This document shows, one piece after another, positions 53,555-63,488 of a stretch of DNA of 64,000 bases. Numbering within the stretch: position 1 is the stretch's first letter; each line of letters begins with the position of its first letter. The stretch is from Hydrogenibacillus sp. (lineage in GTDB: Bacteria > Bacillota > Bacilli > Thermicanales > DSM-22653): assembly GCA_014896255.1 (NCBI GenBank), contig JADBKT010000033.1, forward strand, positions 1 to 64,000. The letters run 5' to 3'. Position numbers and translations under genes: made by a program. A model generated the notes under the pieces. It had not been told where the DNA came from and made no database searches. It worked only from the letters and a program-made list of their open reading frames with translations.

Positions 53555-54593
53555 TTAAGACGTCGTCTTCGAGGTCGCGGCAATTCGTATGATTCCCTTC
53601 ATCACGTGCAGTTCGGGATACTTCCGCATGACTTCCGGAACTTCCCCAAACGGAAGGTGTGGCTGATCAGCGGCTGATCCGGACTTTCCCCTGCTCGATG
53701 AGAGAGATGGCCGCGGCATGCGTATGCGGATTGATGAAGGAACCGCGAATCGTGAACTCTTTGGAGAATACTTCATAAGGCGAAATCGCAATGCGCGTAT
53801 CCGGTGACGACACGCCGAACAACAGGATCTGCCCGCCTTTTCGCGCGGATTGAACGGCCTGTTGCATGGTCTCCGCTTTCCCGACGCACTCCACGACGAT
53901 GTCCGCGCCGCCGATCCGCTTCAACTCCCGTTCAAGATCGTCGCCTCGAAGCGGATTGACCACGACGTCGGCCCCAAGCCGAAGGGCGAGTTCATGCTTT
54001 GCTTCGTCCGGTTCACTGATGATCACCGGAGATGCGCCGTGAAGTTTGACCGCCTGGAGCATCAGCTGGCCGATAAAGCCGCCGCCGATGATCAAAACGG
54101 AAGCCCCCGGCCAAACGTTGATTTTCCGGATCCCATGCAGCACACATCCCAGCGGTTCGACCATCGCCCCTTCGATCGAACTCATCGAATCCGGGAGCCG
54201 ATGACAATTGGCGACCGGAACCCGGCAATATTCCGCCATTCCGCCGTCTCGGGTCACCCCGACCGCCTGCAATGATTCACACAAATGTGGACGCCCGTCC
54301 CGACAATACCGACAACGACCGCAATAAATATTGGGATCCACGGAGACCCGATCCCCGATCGACAGTTCGCTTACCCCTTCTCCGATCTCCACCACTTCTC
54401 CCGCAAGCTCATGCCCCAGGACCCTCGGCGGAGTGACCGCAGCCGAACCCGGCAACCCATGATAGATATGCTGATCGGTGCCGCAAATCCCGCAAGCCTC
54501 GACGCGGATCACGACTTCCCCGTAAGCAGGAGACGGAACCTCCCGCTCCTCCAGTTCGATCCGGCCGATGCCTTTCAATACGGCCGCTTTCAT
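53555..54593 (-). pseudogene. Zinc-dependent medium-chain alcohol/polyol dehydrogenase, two frameshifts near the C-terminus
   Basis: The intact part (54593-53667) shows the MDR fold: catalytic zinc ligands in CGICGTDQHIYHG and GHELAGEVVEIG, structural zinc cysteines in YCGRCRYCRDGRPHLC, and the NAD(P) site VLIIGGGFIG. The frame stops after KVRISR, but LISHTFRL and then GEVPEVMRKYPELHVMKGII follow in two other frames. Losses of one base near 53670-53674 and one in the C4 run 53644-53647 explain it. The restored protein has about 346 residues, standard for threonine/sorbitol-type dehydrogenases. Its ATG overlaps the beta-mannosidase stop. It probably oxidised a sugar alcohol or sugar of the mannoside pathway. 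Confidence 0.85.
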
Positions 54594-57097
54594 ATCCGTC
54601 GTCCTCCGTTGATCGCCGACACTTTCAGCTCGGACAACGGAACGGGCTTTCCTTCCAGATGGCCGATGGAAACCGTTTTGGACCGGCCGGGCCAGAGGTC
54701 GAAATAATTGTCCGAAAAGATCACCTTCTCCGCCGGAAGCTCCAGTTTCACAAAACGCGCCAGCGTATCGGTCGAAACCGTCACTTCCTGCTTATCCGCA
54801 TCGACCGTCACGTGCAGCCGGCACTCCGGAAGTTCCAGGTCCTTCTGATCGCGCAAATAATAGACATTCTCACAGTCGCCCCCCTTTAAGGAAAGACGGA
54901 CGACCACCCGGTTGGCCGGCGTTCCCCTTAAAATCTCTTCTTCCGTAAAACGCGCCACCCGGACCGATCGATTCGCTCCGATCGCGACGGGAATTTCCGC
55001 CTGAAATACGCGTTCGCCATCAAAGCGGCAGACGTCCACATGAAGCACATCGTCGATCGCCTTTAAGGTATCATTGACGACCCATACGGTCAAATCCTTC
55101 CCTTGTTCGTGATCGACGGACAGCAGCACCGGTTGAAAGAATTTCTTGGCATAATAGTAGGATGCCTTGGGCAGCAGGTCATAATCAATCAGCGACCAGC
55201 TCGTCCCCGGCCAGCAGTCGTTGAGCTGCCAGATCAGGGCACCGCTGCACGAAGGCTTTCTTCTGCGGTAATGTTCGACGCCGAATTTCAATCCTTCGGC
55301 CTGGGTCAGCATGGAAAAGTTCAGATATTCTTCCACATTCGTCGGAATCCCGGTATACCCCTGCATCAAAAGGAGGCCCTTCTGATGATGAAAATCCTTG
55401 TTCCGGTACGCCAGTTCGTCGCTTCCCCAGTAAAATTTCCCCGCCGGAATGCGGCGTTCCAAGGTGTAGCGGTTGGCGGACGCGTGCATGCCGAACTCGC
55501 TCACAAAGGTCGAAAGATCCTTCTTGTAGTTCTTGAACGACACGCCTTCCACGCTGTAGTCCTGCTTCAACGGTTCGCCAAAACGGCGCGGCTCGACATT
55601 GCCGTGCCAGACCTGCCAATTGTGGCGGTCCCCTTCTTCCGCCGAATTATGGTCGTTGCCGCCGTAAGGAGAACTGGGCCAGTACAGGCGGGTCGGATCC
55701 AAGGTCTCCAAAAGTTCCGGGATGAGCTCATGGTAAATTTTTTCCCCGTAAAAGGGCGTATCGATTTCACCTGAAGCCGAAAGGGCTTCCCAAAGCCAGT
55801 CGTTTTCGTTGTTGCCGCACCATAGCGCAAGACAGGCATAATTGCGCAGGCGCTTGACCACGGCGGCGATCTCCTGACGGACGTTCTCCATAAAATTCCG
55901 GTTAAAATCCGGATACAGGGCACAGGCGAACATAAAGTCCTGCCATACGAGGATTCCCTGCCGGTTGCACTCTTGGTAGAAAATATCCTTCTCATAAATG
56001 CCGCCGCCCCAAACCCTGAGCATGTTCATATGGGCCTCCCGGGCGAGGCGGATCAACTGCGCGTAGCGGGAATCCGGCGCCGCTCCGATCATGCTGTCCA
56101 CAGGAATCCAGTTGGCCCCTTTGGCAAACAGCTTGACGCCGTTCAGCACGAACGTAAAAACCGGCTTTCCTTCATCATCCCGCCTTTGCACTTCCAGGGT
56201 GCGGATGCCGAATTCCTCCCGATGAATCTGAAGCGTGCGGCCGCCGCTCCTTAATTGCACTTCCAGCTGATACAGATGGGGCATCCCCACATCGTGCGTC
56301 CACCACAGCTTCGGATCGGTCACTTCCAAAACGACGGAAGCCTTATGGCCGCGAACAGGGGCTGTTTGGACAAACGTTTCATGGCCGAAGGAAAGGGAGA
56401 CTTCGACGTCCAGCTCCACATCCTTGACGAATCGCCGGACCTCAGTCTCCACTTCCACCAACGCTATCCCGTCACGCACTTCCAGCGTTTTCGCAAAGAC
56501 GCTCTCCAGCTTGGCCAGCGACCGCTTTTCCAGGCGGACTTCTTTCCAGATCCCTACGGTGACCAGCCGGGGGCCCCAATCCCAGCCGAAATTCATTTGC
56601 GCCTTGCGGATCCAAACCCGCTCTTTGGCAAAGGGTGCCCATAAGTCCATCTTTTTTCCCTGCACGTGAAGATGGATCGGATCACACTTGACGGCCAGGA
56701 CATTCCTCCCCGGGCGAATTTCCCGGGTCACATCAAACGTGTGGGCGATGAACATATTTTCCGTGCTGCCCAGTTCAACGCCGTTCAAATACACCGTGGC
56801 ATAGGTGTCGAGGCCTTCAAAGACGAGCTCCAGACGGTCTTCTTTTGGCAACGGATCGTGGAAATGGAATTCCGTGCGGTACCACCAGACCTTCCGCTCG
56901 ATCCACCGGCATTTTTGATCGTTGTGCCCGACGTAAGGGTCGTCAATGATCTTTTTCTCAAGCAAAGTGGAATGCACATCCCCCGGGACCTTCGCCGGAA
57001 TCCAGAAATGGTCGGGGTACTCCGGATCGGCCACGTCGAGGTCGCGCACTTCGCCCGGCTCAAACCACTGAATCTTCCAGTTTTGATCGATCAACAT
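54590..57097 (-). CDS. GH2-family beta-mannosidase
   Basis: The 835-residue cytosolic glycosidase hydrolyses terminal beta-mannosyl residues. It has the GH2 jelly-roll N-domain (VPGDVHSTLLEKKIIDDPY, WWYRTEFHF, FEGLDTYATVYLNG), the Ig-like domain, and a TIM barrel with acid/base Glu431 (WCGNNENDW) and nucleophile Glu534 (VSEFGMHAS). The NFGWDWGPRLVTVGIW and WQLNDCWPGTSWSLIDY motifs are typical of beta-mannosidases rather than beta-galactosidases. No signal peptide is present. It starts 3 nt after the regulator gene and overlaps the dehydrogenase by 4 nt, so it is part of the transporter/two-component operon, acting on imported manno-oligosaccharides. Confidence 0.92.
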   Translation of the reverse strand: MLIDQNWKIQWFEPGEVRDLDVADPEYPDHFWIPAKVPGDVHSTLLEKKIIDDPYVGHNDQKCRWIERKVWWYRTEFHFHDPLPKEDRLELVFEGLDTYATVYLNGVELGSTENMFIAHTFDVTREIRPGRNVLAVKCDPIHLHVQGKKMDLWAPFAKERVWIRKAQMNFGWDWGPRLVTVGIWKEVRLEKRSLAKLESVFAKTLEVRDGIALVEVETEVRRFVKDVELDVEVSLSFGHETFVQTAPVRGHKASVVLEVTDPKLWWTHDVGMPHLYQLEVQLRSGGRTLQIHREEFGIRTLEVQRRDDEGKPVFTFVLNGVKLFAKGANWIPVDSMIGAAPDSRYAQLIRLAREAHMNMLRVWGGGIYEKDIFYQECNRQGILVWQDFMFACALYPDFNRNFMENVRQEIAAVVKRLRNYACLALWCGNNENDWLWEALSASGEIDTPFYGEKIYHELIPELLETLDPTRLYWPSSPYGGNDHNSAEEGDRHNWQVWHGNVEPRRFGEPLKQDYSVEGVSFKNYKKDLSTFVSEFGMHASANRYTLERRIPAGKFYWGSDELAYRNKDFHHQKGLLLMQGYTGIPTNVEEYLNFSMLTQAEGLKFGVEHYRRRKPSCSGALIWQLNDCWPGTSWSLIDYDLLPKASYYYAKKFFQPVLLSVDHEQGKDLTVWVVNDTLKAIDDVLHVDVCRFDGERVFQAEIPVAIGANRSVRVARFTEEEILRGTPANRVVVRLSLKGGDCENVYYLRDQKDLELPECRLHVTVDADKQEVTVSTDTLARFVKLELPAEKVIFSDNYFDLWPGRSKTVSIGHLEGKPVPLSELKVSAINGGRRI

Positions 57098-57100
57098 CTT

Positions 57101-57892
57101 TCATTTCTGCTCCTTTCTCCTTAATTCATTCGCATAAATCAAATTGCGAAAGTCGGTCGGCGTCACGCCGGTGACTTTTTTAAAGACCTGAACAAAATAT
57201 TTGTACTCCCGGTAGCCCACCTTTTCGGCGATCTCAAACACGCGTAAAGTCGAATCGCGCAATAACCGCTTGGCTTTCTCGATGCGAAATTCGTTGAGGA
57301 ATTCGTTAAAACCCTTGCCCGTCTCCTGTTTAAAAACGAGGCTGAAATAATTCGGCGTAATCTGCAGGAACTCGGCGAGGTCCCGCACTTTAATCTCCTC
57401 ATGATAATGCTCGGTCACATACCGCTTGGCTTTTTCAACCAGCCAGCGGCTCCGGCTGACGGAGCGGACAGCATCTGATCCATTTTCGCTGTCCCGAATC
57501 CCTTGCGTTCCGCGCTCTTTCACGATCTCTTTCAGCCGTTCAAACAGTTCATCCAGATCGACCGGCTTGGTGAAATAATCCTTGACCCCATAACGAATCG
57601 CCTGGCGCGCGTACGCAAATTCCTCATAGCCGCTGATCATGACGACCTGGACGGAGGGCATTTCTTCGTGCAGAATCTTGACCAGCCCCAACCCGTCCAG
57701 ACGCGGCATGACGATGTCCGTAATCACCAGGTCCACCGGATGATCGCGGATGAAATCCAGCGCTTCCGCGCCGTCGTGCGCTTCCCCGATCACTTCGATA
57801 TTCAGCTGATCCCAGGGAAACGTATAGCGCAGTCCTTTGCAGATCACCGGCTCATCATCGACGATCAATCCCTTAATCTTCATCATCTTCAT
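57101..57892 (-). CDS. YesN-type response regulator with AraC DNA-binding domain
   Basis: The 263-residue protein has an N-terminal receiver (acidic pair Asp12-Asp13, phospho-acceptor Asp59 in VITDIVMP, Lys in YFTKPVD). The C-terminal AraC/XylS double helix-turn-helix follows (VRDLAEFLQITPNYFSLVFK and FEIAEKVGYREYKYFVQVFKK). Start 57892 has GGTGGGG upstream and overlaps the kinase gene by 20 nt. With the adjacent YesM-type kinase it should sense a mannoside and activate the upstream transporter genes. Confidence 0.92.
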   Translation of the reverse strand: MKMMKIKGLIVDDEPVICKGLRYTFPWDQLNIEVIGEAHDGAEALDFIRDHPVDLVITDIVMPRLDGLGLVKILHEEMPSVQVVMISGYEEFAYARQAIRYGVKDYFTKPVDLDELFERLKEIVKERGTQGIRDSENGSDAVRSVSRSRWLVEKAKRYVTEHYHEEIKVRDLAEFLQITPNYFSLVFKQETGKGFNEFLNEFRIEKAKRLLRDSTLRVFEIAEKVGYREYKYFVQVFKKVTGVTPTDFRNLIYANELRRKEQK

Positions 57893-59687
57893 CTGGGTTC
57901 CCCACCCTGGCCATCATATGGTGAACCTCTTCTTCCGAAAAGAGGACCGGCAGTTTAATCCTGACCCAGGTTCCCTCGTCGGGAACAGGAAGAAATTCCA
58001 AACCGTACCCGTGTCCGAAGGCTGCGGCCAGGCGTTCGTGAATGTTGCGCAGCGCAAACCCGGCGCCGTTTTCGTCCCAAAGCGCGCGGTTCATCTTCGC
58101 CGCGTCCACGCCCGTCCCGTTGTCGATCACATCGATCCACAGCCGATCGTCGCCGCTTCGATAGATGCGCACTTGAATACGGCAGTTCTCTCTTTTCTCC
58201 TTAAAACCGTGAACAATGCAGTTCTCCGCCAAAGGCTGGATGATTTGTTTGAGCACAAACGCCTGTCTGATCTCCTCATCGATGAAGATGGAATACTTCA
58301 GCGCATCGCCCAGCCGCTTTTTCTGCAGCTCCAGGTAGGTCTTGACATGCTGAACCTCTTTTTCCAGCGGAATCCACCATTTTCCCTGGCTCAAGCTGAG
58401 ACGGAAGAAACGCGACAACAGTTCGATCAAATGGCTGGTCTCCATCGCCTGCTCCATGCGTGCCGTCCAGCGAATCATGTCCAGGGTGTTATAGAGAAAA
58501 TGAGGGTTCATTTGATTTTGGAGGCTTTTGAGTTCCGATTCCCGCTGGTTGATCGCCAGGCGATATTGGGTATCGATCAACCGCTCGATTTCCCCGACCA
58601 TCCGGTTAAAACGGAGGCCCAATGTCCCGATTTCATCACCGGAACGCACGGGCACACGGGCTTTAAAATCCCCCTTCTCGACCTTCCGGGTCTCCTCCGT
58701 CAGCTCCAGGATGGGCCTGATGATCGAGAAGTAAAAACCCACAAACGCCAGGATCCCCAACAGCATCAGAAGGCCCATGGCAATCCCCATGGATATGCGG
58801 AGCCCCATTAAATCTCTCAGCACCTGACGTTGATTGACGATCGCCACGAGGATCCAGGGGGTATCCTTCACTTCCCGGGTGACCACCAGATATTCCTCTT
58901 GATTCTGGGAATAACGGAAAACGGATGTTGCCGGATCGCCGAGGATGCGCGCCACCAGCCTGGTGTCCGGGTACGGTTTCCCGAGGAGCCCCACGTCCCG
59001 GTGGGACACCACGTTGCCGTCCCGGTCCAGGACAAAGGCGGAACCCACTTCCGGCGCGACGCCGACATTGATCAGCCGGTAAAAACTCCGTTCGTTGAGC
59101 CGGATCCTGACCATGCCGATGGGGCGATTGATGTCGTTGATGTCGTTGATCACCCGAAACAGGGAAATCACTTGTCGCCGGCCGCCCCAGTCGCTGGTCA
59201 AGGCATACCCATTGCTCCAGCGGATGGCCCCGCCGGCCTGGTCGGCCGCTTTTTCCCACCTCGTTTCGTCGCCGCGGACAGGTTCTCCAAACTGCATGGT
59301 GATTCCGTTGGTCCCTTCAATCATCACCGAATTGATATATTCCTTCGACAGCAGGTGAAAGAGAACGAACCCCGTGATCCGTTCCGCCGACTGACGAAGC
59401 CGCGGCTTGTTGGGTTCGACGTCCGACAGGGTCATCAGGGCGCGAAAGTCGTCGCTGAAAATGACATACGTCGATATGTCTTCAACATCGCGGATCACGG
59501 TGTTCACGTTGCGCTCCACCGTGTTCAGGATGCGGTCCGTCGCATCGATCGCCTTCACCGTCAGGATGCGATTCATTTTCCATAAGGCATACGAGCCCAA
59601 AACGACCGACGGCAATAAGACAAAACCGATGAAGAGGACCAATGTTTTATGGCTGAGCTTCCAGTCTTTGAAACGGGTCCGGACCAT
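57873..59687 (-). CDS. YesM-type sensor histidine kinase
   Basis: The 604-residue membrane kinase has TM1 (about 14-36), a large extracellular dCache-like sensor (about 37-290) and TM2 (about 297-322). HAMP (about 323-375) and a LytS/YesM-type kinase core with the phospho-acceptor His396 in QMNPHFLYNTLD follow. The ATPase end has NCIVHGFKEKRENCRI, DNGTGVD and GAGFALRNIHERL. This class commonly senses extracellular sugars, often with the help of a binding protein. It lies between the ABC permeases and its YesN-type regulator in one operon. Confidence 0.93.
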   Translation of the reverse strand: MVRTRFKDWKLSHKTLVLFIGFVLLPSVVLGSYALWKMNRILTVKAIDATDRILNTVERNVNTVIRDVEDISTYVIFSDDFRALMTLSDVEPNKPRLRQSAERITGFVLFHLLSKEYINSVMIEGTNGITMQFGEPVRGDETRWEKAADQAGGAIRWSNGYALTSDWGGRRQVISLFRVINDINDINRPIGMVRIRLNERSFYRLINVGVAPEVGSAFVLDRDGNVVSHRDVGLLGKPYPDTRLVARILGDPATSVFRYSQNQEEYLVVTREVKDTPWILVAIVNQRQVLRDLMGLRISMGIAMGLLMLLGILAFVGFYFSIIRPILELTEETRKVEKGDFKARVPVRSGDEIGTLGLRFNRMVGEIERLIDTQYRLAINQRESELKSLQNQMNPHFLYNTLDMIRWTARMEQAMETSHLIELLSRFFRLSLSQGKWWIPLEKEVQHVKTYLELQKKRLGDALKYSIFIDEEIRQAFVLKQIIQPLAENCIVHGFKEKRENCRIQVRIYRSGDDRLWIDVIDNGTGVDAAKMNRALWDENGAGFALRNIHERLAAAFGHGYGLEFLPVPDEGTWVRIKLPVLFSEEEVHHMMARVGNPDEDDED

Positions 59688-59714
59688 CCTCGATCGAATC
59701 CCTTCACCGCACCC

Positions 59715-60542
59715 TTATCCCTTCACCGCGCCCGCCGTCATCCCTTTCACGAGGTATTTCTCCAAAAACAGGTAAATGATGACCACGGGAAGAAGCGCCA
59801 TCGTCAGCCCGGCCATCTGCACGACGTAGTTGGTGCTGTATTCTCCGGCAAAATTCGCCAGGCCGAGCGGTACGGTCTTCAGCTCGGACCGATTGATCAA
59901 AACGAGGGCGAACGCAAACTCATTCCAGTGATTGATGAAATTCAAGATGGTTACCGTGGCCAAAGCCGGCCTGGACATCGGCAGAATGATCGACCAGAAG
60001 ATGCGCAACACGCCGCAACCATCCATCACCGCCGATTCTTCAATGTCCCTTGGAAATGCCTCCATGAAACTGCTGAGGATAAAGATGGTAATGGGCAAAT
60101 TAAAGGCAATGTACGGAAAGAGCAAGGCCCACAGCGTATTCAGGATTCCTAATTTTTGCATGAGAATGAACATCGGCACCAACATGGCGTGCACCGGAAT
60201 CAGCATCCCGAAAAGAAATAATGCAGAAACCCATTTTTTCCCTCTGAATTCGAAACGGGAAAGGAAGTAAGAAGCCAATGCGCCCAACAATACGGTCAGC
60301 ACCGTCGCCAAAACCGAAACGCGAATGCTGTTGGAAAAATAGAGGCCCAGCTTGGCGACGCGCCAGGCCTCTTTATAGTTTTCCCAGTGCCATACGGTTG
60401 GAAGAGAAAACGGATTGAGCGAAAATTCTTTCGCTGTCTTGAACGAATTCAACACCATCCAAAACAGGGGATACGTGTTGATAAGGCTGTAAAGAATCAA
60501 GACCATGTAAATGAATCCTCTTCGGAAAATCGCCGTGCTCAA
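59715..60542 (-). CDS. Sugar ABC importer permease (CUT1, MalG type)
   Basis: The 275-residue permease has six membrane segments, EAA loop ESAVMDGCGVLRIFWSIILP, and the C-terminal KYLVKGMTAGAVKG common to this subfamily. Its start overlaps the first permease gene by 4 nt. Judging by the linked beta-mannosidase it imports manno-oligosaccharides. No ATPase is encoded in the operon; a shared ATPase is expected. Confidence 0.9.
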   Translation of the reverse strand: MSTAIFRRGFIYMVLILYSLINTYPLFWMVLNSFKTAKEFSLNPFSLPTVWHWENYKEAWRVAKLGLYFSNSIRVSVLATVLTVLLGALASYFLSRFEFRGKKWVSALFLFGMLIPVHAMLVPMFILMQKLGILNTLWALLFPYIAFNLPITIFILSSFMEAFPRDIEESAVMDGCGVLRIFWSIILPMSRPALATVTILNFINHWNEFAFALVLINRSELKTVPLGLANFAGEYSTNYVVQMAGLTMALLPVVIIYLFLEKYLVKGMTAGAVKG

Positions 60543-61441
60543 ACCGCTCCCCTTTCCCCTTTCTCCTGGATGGTCTTGGTTTCAAACACCTTGGATGCAA
60601 CGTAAATCAACATCAGACTAAACGCGAGAATCAGGACGGACACTGCACTTCCGTACCCGTATCGGGTCGAGGAGAAGGTTTCATTGAACATATAAATCGC
60701 CATCACTTCGGTGGCACGGGCCGGTCCGCCATTCGTCATGACGTAGATGAGATCAAACGTGCGAAGGCTCCCGCTGATACAGAGGATGACGGAGACGAGG
60801 AGGGTTTCTTTGATCATGGGTATGGTGATCTTCCACGTCTTGACCCATTCCGAAGCGCCGTCCAGCTCGGCCGCCTCATAAAGTTCCTGGGGAACATTCT
60901 GCAAAGCCGCCAGGAAAATGATGAAATATAGGCCGATAAACTGCCAAATAATCGTGATACAGACCGAAAGCATCGCCCACTTCGGATCCCCCAGCCAGTT
61001 TTGGGCCAGGGAACCCAAACCGACGGCTTTGAGAAAGCGATTGAGCAACCCATATTCGGTATTATAGACCATGCTCCAAGTTAAAGAAACGATCACCGTG
61101 GAGATGACCACCGGCAAAAAGCCGGCAGTCCGGAAAAACTTGGCTCCCTTGATCCGGCGGTTCAAGAGGAGCGCCAAAGCCAACGCGATCGGCACCTGCC
61201 CGAAGACGGAGGCCGCAACAACGTATAGGTTGTTTTTAAAGGAGTTCCAAAAAGTGGGGTTCTGGAGTGCTTCGATATAGTTGCCGAGCCCAATGAAGCG
61301 CATCGCTGTCAACCCATCCCAATCCATAAAGGAAAGATACACGGATTGGAGAATGGGGAAGACGGCAAACAGGAGGTAGACGAGCAGCGCCGGGGCCAAG
61401 CCCAGAACAATCCATCGACGTCTGTGGAGCAAATGCAACAA
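60539..61441 (-). CDS. Sugar ABC importer permease (CUT1, MalF type)
   Basis: The 300-residue permease has six membrane segments, the N-terminal LGLAPALLVYLLFAVFPILQS and EAA loop EAAELDGASEWVKTWKITIPM. It follows the binding-protein gene by 12 nt and overlaps the second permease by 4 nt, forming a heterodimeric channel. Confidence 0.9.
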   Translation of the reverse strand: MLHLLHRRRWIVLGLAPALLVYLLFAVFPILQSVYLSFMDWDGLTAMRFIGLGNYIEALQNPTFWNSFKNNLYVVAASVFGQVPIALALALLLNRRIKGAKFFRTAGFLPVVISTVIVSLTWSMVYNTEYGLLNRFLKAVGLGSLAQNWLGDPKWAMLSVCITIIWQFIGLYFIIFLAALQNVPQELYEAAELDGASEWVKTWKITIPMIKETLLVSVILCISGSLRTFDLIYVMTNGGPARATEVMAIYMFNETFSSTRYGYGSAVSVLILAFSLMLIYVASKVFETKTIQEKGERGAV

Positions 61442-61453
61442 TTCTCGCCCCCA

Positions 61454-62779
61454 TCATTTGTTCAGCTTGCCCAGGGCATTTTGCATCTCTTCCGCCAGCC
61501 CTTGCGGCGTAGTTCCTCCGACCGTAATCGCCTGCAAGCCATTGTTGATGATGTCCGTCAGCTGTGCGGGAAGCACGGCGTCATACACCGGGGAAATTTT
61601 GCTGTTCGAGACAAGGGGCATCAATTCATTCTTGAACAAATCCGCGGCATCCTCCGGCGGATTCACTTGGGCCGGCACCAGCACACCACCGGCCAACAGC
61701 TCTTTATACAAGTCTTCATGGTAGAAGTATTTCAAAAATGTATACGCGGCCTCTTTCTTTTCCGGTGTCAGGTTGCTGTTGATCGCTATCCCGTCCCCGG
61801 TGACGCCGGGAATGCTCCGCGGGTCCCCTTTTCCTCCCTCGATCGTCGGGAACACGGCCAGCCCGATCTTTCGGTCTCCTGCCTTTTCCATCACGTCGCC
61901 GAACACCCAAGTCCCTTCGATGAACATCGCCGCTTTGCCTTGGTAAAAATAGTCCCTCTGCTGGATGTTGTCAATGCTGTTCATGTCTTCATTAAACGCC
62001 TTCAGATCGGTTAATTCTTTTATGATTTCCAGAGAGCGGATGAAGTCGGGATCCGTAAACGTCTTTTCACCCGACAGGACCTTCGGGAGAAAATCGCTAC
62101 CGGTCATCCGGTCACCGATCATCGAGGCGTAACAAGATTGAAGCACCCACTTGGCTTTATTGCCCAGAGCAATCGGCGTGATGCCGCGCTCCCGAAGCTT
62201 CCTGATCAGATCTTTCAATTCCTCATATGTCTTGGGAAACTCTTCATATCCTACGCTGGAGAGAATATCTTTATCGTAATAAATTAAATGCGTATACACG
62301 ACGACTCCGGGAATGGCGTATTGTTTGCCGTCGATGGCATAATCCGCCAGTTGGTCCGCCGGGATGAGCTGATCTTTCCATTCGTTCACGAGATCGTCGA
62401 TCGGTGCAACCACACCGCCTTTCACGAGCGGCTCCAATTCCGCCCCAGGCCATACTTGAAACATATCCGGCAATTGTTTCCCGGCGGCCTGCGTTTTTAT
62501 TTTGATCTTATACTGATCGTGAGGGATGGTATCCATTTTAATCTTGATGTCCGGATATTCGTTTTGAAACGACTCTACGCGCTTGAGCAAGATCTGGTGC
62601 TCAGGAATGGGTTGCGTCCAATTGTTCCAAAACGTCAATTCGACTTGCTTGGATTGAGTTTGTGCAGATTCCGACGGCGATGTTTGCTTTCCTCCGCCGC
62701 AACCCGCCAGGGCAAGAAGAAAAACACCCAGAAGGAAAAAAGATAGGCTCGTCAGCGATTTCCTCCATGATCGGTTCAT
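61454..62779 (-). CDS. Sugar ABC importer, substrate-binding lipoprotein
   Basis: The 441-residue family 1 binding protein has a lipobox at Cys27 (FLLALAGC). It shows VELTFWNNWTQPIPEHQILLK, YPDIKIKMDTIPHD, MFQVWPGAELEPLV and AAMFIEGTWVFGDV, the pattern of oligosaccharide-binding proteins. ATG 62779 has AAAGGAGG upstream. It is the first gene of the mannoside operon (binding protein, permeases, kinase, regulator, mannosidase, dehydrogenase, sugar kinase). Confidence 0.92.
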   Translation of the reverse strand: MNRSWRKSLTSLSFFLLGVFLLALAGCGGGKQTSPSESAQTQSKQVELTFWNNWTQPIPEHQILLKRVESFQNEYPDIKIKMDTIPHDQYKIKIKTQAAGKQLPDMFQVWPGAELEPLVKGGVVAPIDDLVNEWKDQLIPADQLADYAIDGKQYAIPGVVVYTHLIYYDKDILSSVGYEEFPKTYEELKDLIRKLRERGITPIALGNKAKWVLQSCYASMIGDRMTGSDFLPKVLSGEKTFTDPDFIRSLEIIKELTDLKAFNEDMNSIDNIQQRDYFYQGKAAMFIEGTWVFGDVMEKAGDRKIGLAVFPTIEGGKGDPRSIPGVTGDGIAINSNLTPEKKEAAYTFLKYFYHEDLYKELLAGGVLVPAQVNPPEDAADLFKNELMPLVSNSKISPVYDAVLPAQLTDIINNGLQAITVGGTTPQGLAEEMQNALGKLNK

Positions 62780-62845
62780 CTTCGTCCCTCCTTTGTGTAA
62801 TCGCCTTCATTCGTGTCTTCATTTTACTTTTCGCGGCCAAAGAGA

Positions 62846-62875
62846 AAAATACCGAAAAACTAAAATTACATCCAA
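62846..62875 (-). promoter_or_regulatory. Possible promoter of the mannoside operon
   Basis: On the minus strand, -35 TTGGAT (62870-62875) and -10 TATTTT (62846-62851) are separated by 18 nt. Elements are moderate, consistent with activation by the YesN-type regulator. The stretch 62880-63040 contains no gene I recognise. Confidence 0.4.
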
Positions 62876-63040
62876 AAATCTATAGCCACTTAGGTCGCCA
62901 ACGCCGCCTTCCTGATCGGCCTGATCTTCCTGTCGTTCACCGCGGCCTCCGCCACAGGCGCCCCGCAAGATGCGCGGCGAGCCCAACACCGCGCGCGCCA
63001 CTTGCTCGTCCCGTTTTTGCTGGCCGTATACCGTTGCGAC

Positions 63041-63077
63041 AAAAAAGCCGTGGGTCACGCAGACCGACCCACGGCTT
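63041..63077 (-). terminator. Rho-independent terminator of the right-edge operon
   Basis: The 12-bp arms AAGCCGTGGGTC (63045-63056) and GACCCACGGCTT (63066-63077) are followed by TTTTTT on the minus strand, 20 nt beyond the stop of the small membrane protein gene. Confidence 0.88.
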
Positions 63078-63096
63078 ATCACATGCATCGGTTCCC

Positions 63097-63447
63097 TCAC
63101 GACGAAAGCCCCGTTCCTTCGAACGGCGCGCCCGACGCGGTCGATGCGTCGGGCGACTCATCCAGGCTTTCATGCCGAAAGCGCAGCGCCTCAAGACGCG
63201 CCCTGGCCGCCCGAACGTCGTTCCAGTGATCAAAGGCGGGAACGAGTGAGCCGACGAACGCCGCCGCGAACGGAAGGAGAACGAGGCGCGCGCCGGTCGG
63301 CACGGCGACGACGGCAAGCGCCGCGAAAAAAAGCACAAGGCCAAACGCCCCGACGACCGGCGGGCGCCAGCCGAGCCGCGAAGCAAGCAGGAGCAAAGCG
63401 ACGGCGACGATCCCGGAGGCCAGCGCCGCCACGGCCACTCCCCACAT
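63097..63447 (-). CDS. Small membrane protein, unknown function
   Basis: The 116-residue protein has three hydrophobic segments (about 2-22, 28-50, 53-75) and a charged C-terminal tail (WNDVRAARARLEALRFRHESLDE). ATG 63447 has AGGAGGAG upstream; the frame to 63492 runs into the previous gene. It directly follows the PilO-like gene, so it could belong to the same pilus or secretion operon, but I do not recognise the family. Confidence 0.6.
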   Translation of the reverse strand: MWGVAVAALASGIVAVALLLLASRLGWRPPVVGAFGLVLFFAALAVVAVPTGARLVLLPFAAAFVGSLVPAFDHWNDVRAARARLEALRFRHESLDESPDASTASGAPFEGTGLSS

Positions 63448-63488
63448 TGTTTCTCCTCCTTTCGATCGGAATCCTTCCGCCCGACCGA

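Noticed and set aside
62888-63110. Plus-strand frame with a hydrophobic start (ANAAFLIGLIFLSF) beyond the mannoside operon
   Set aside because: It runs through the terminator hairpin of the opposite gene, has no start with a ribosome site, and matches no family I recognise.
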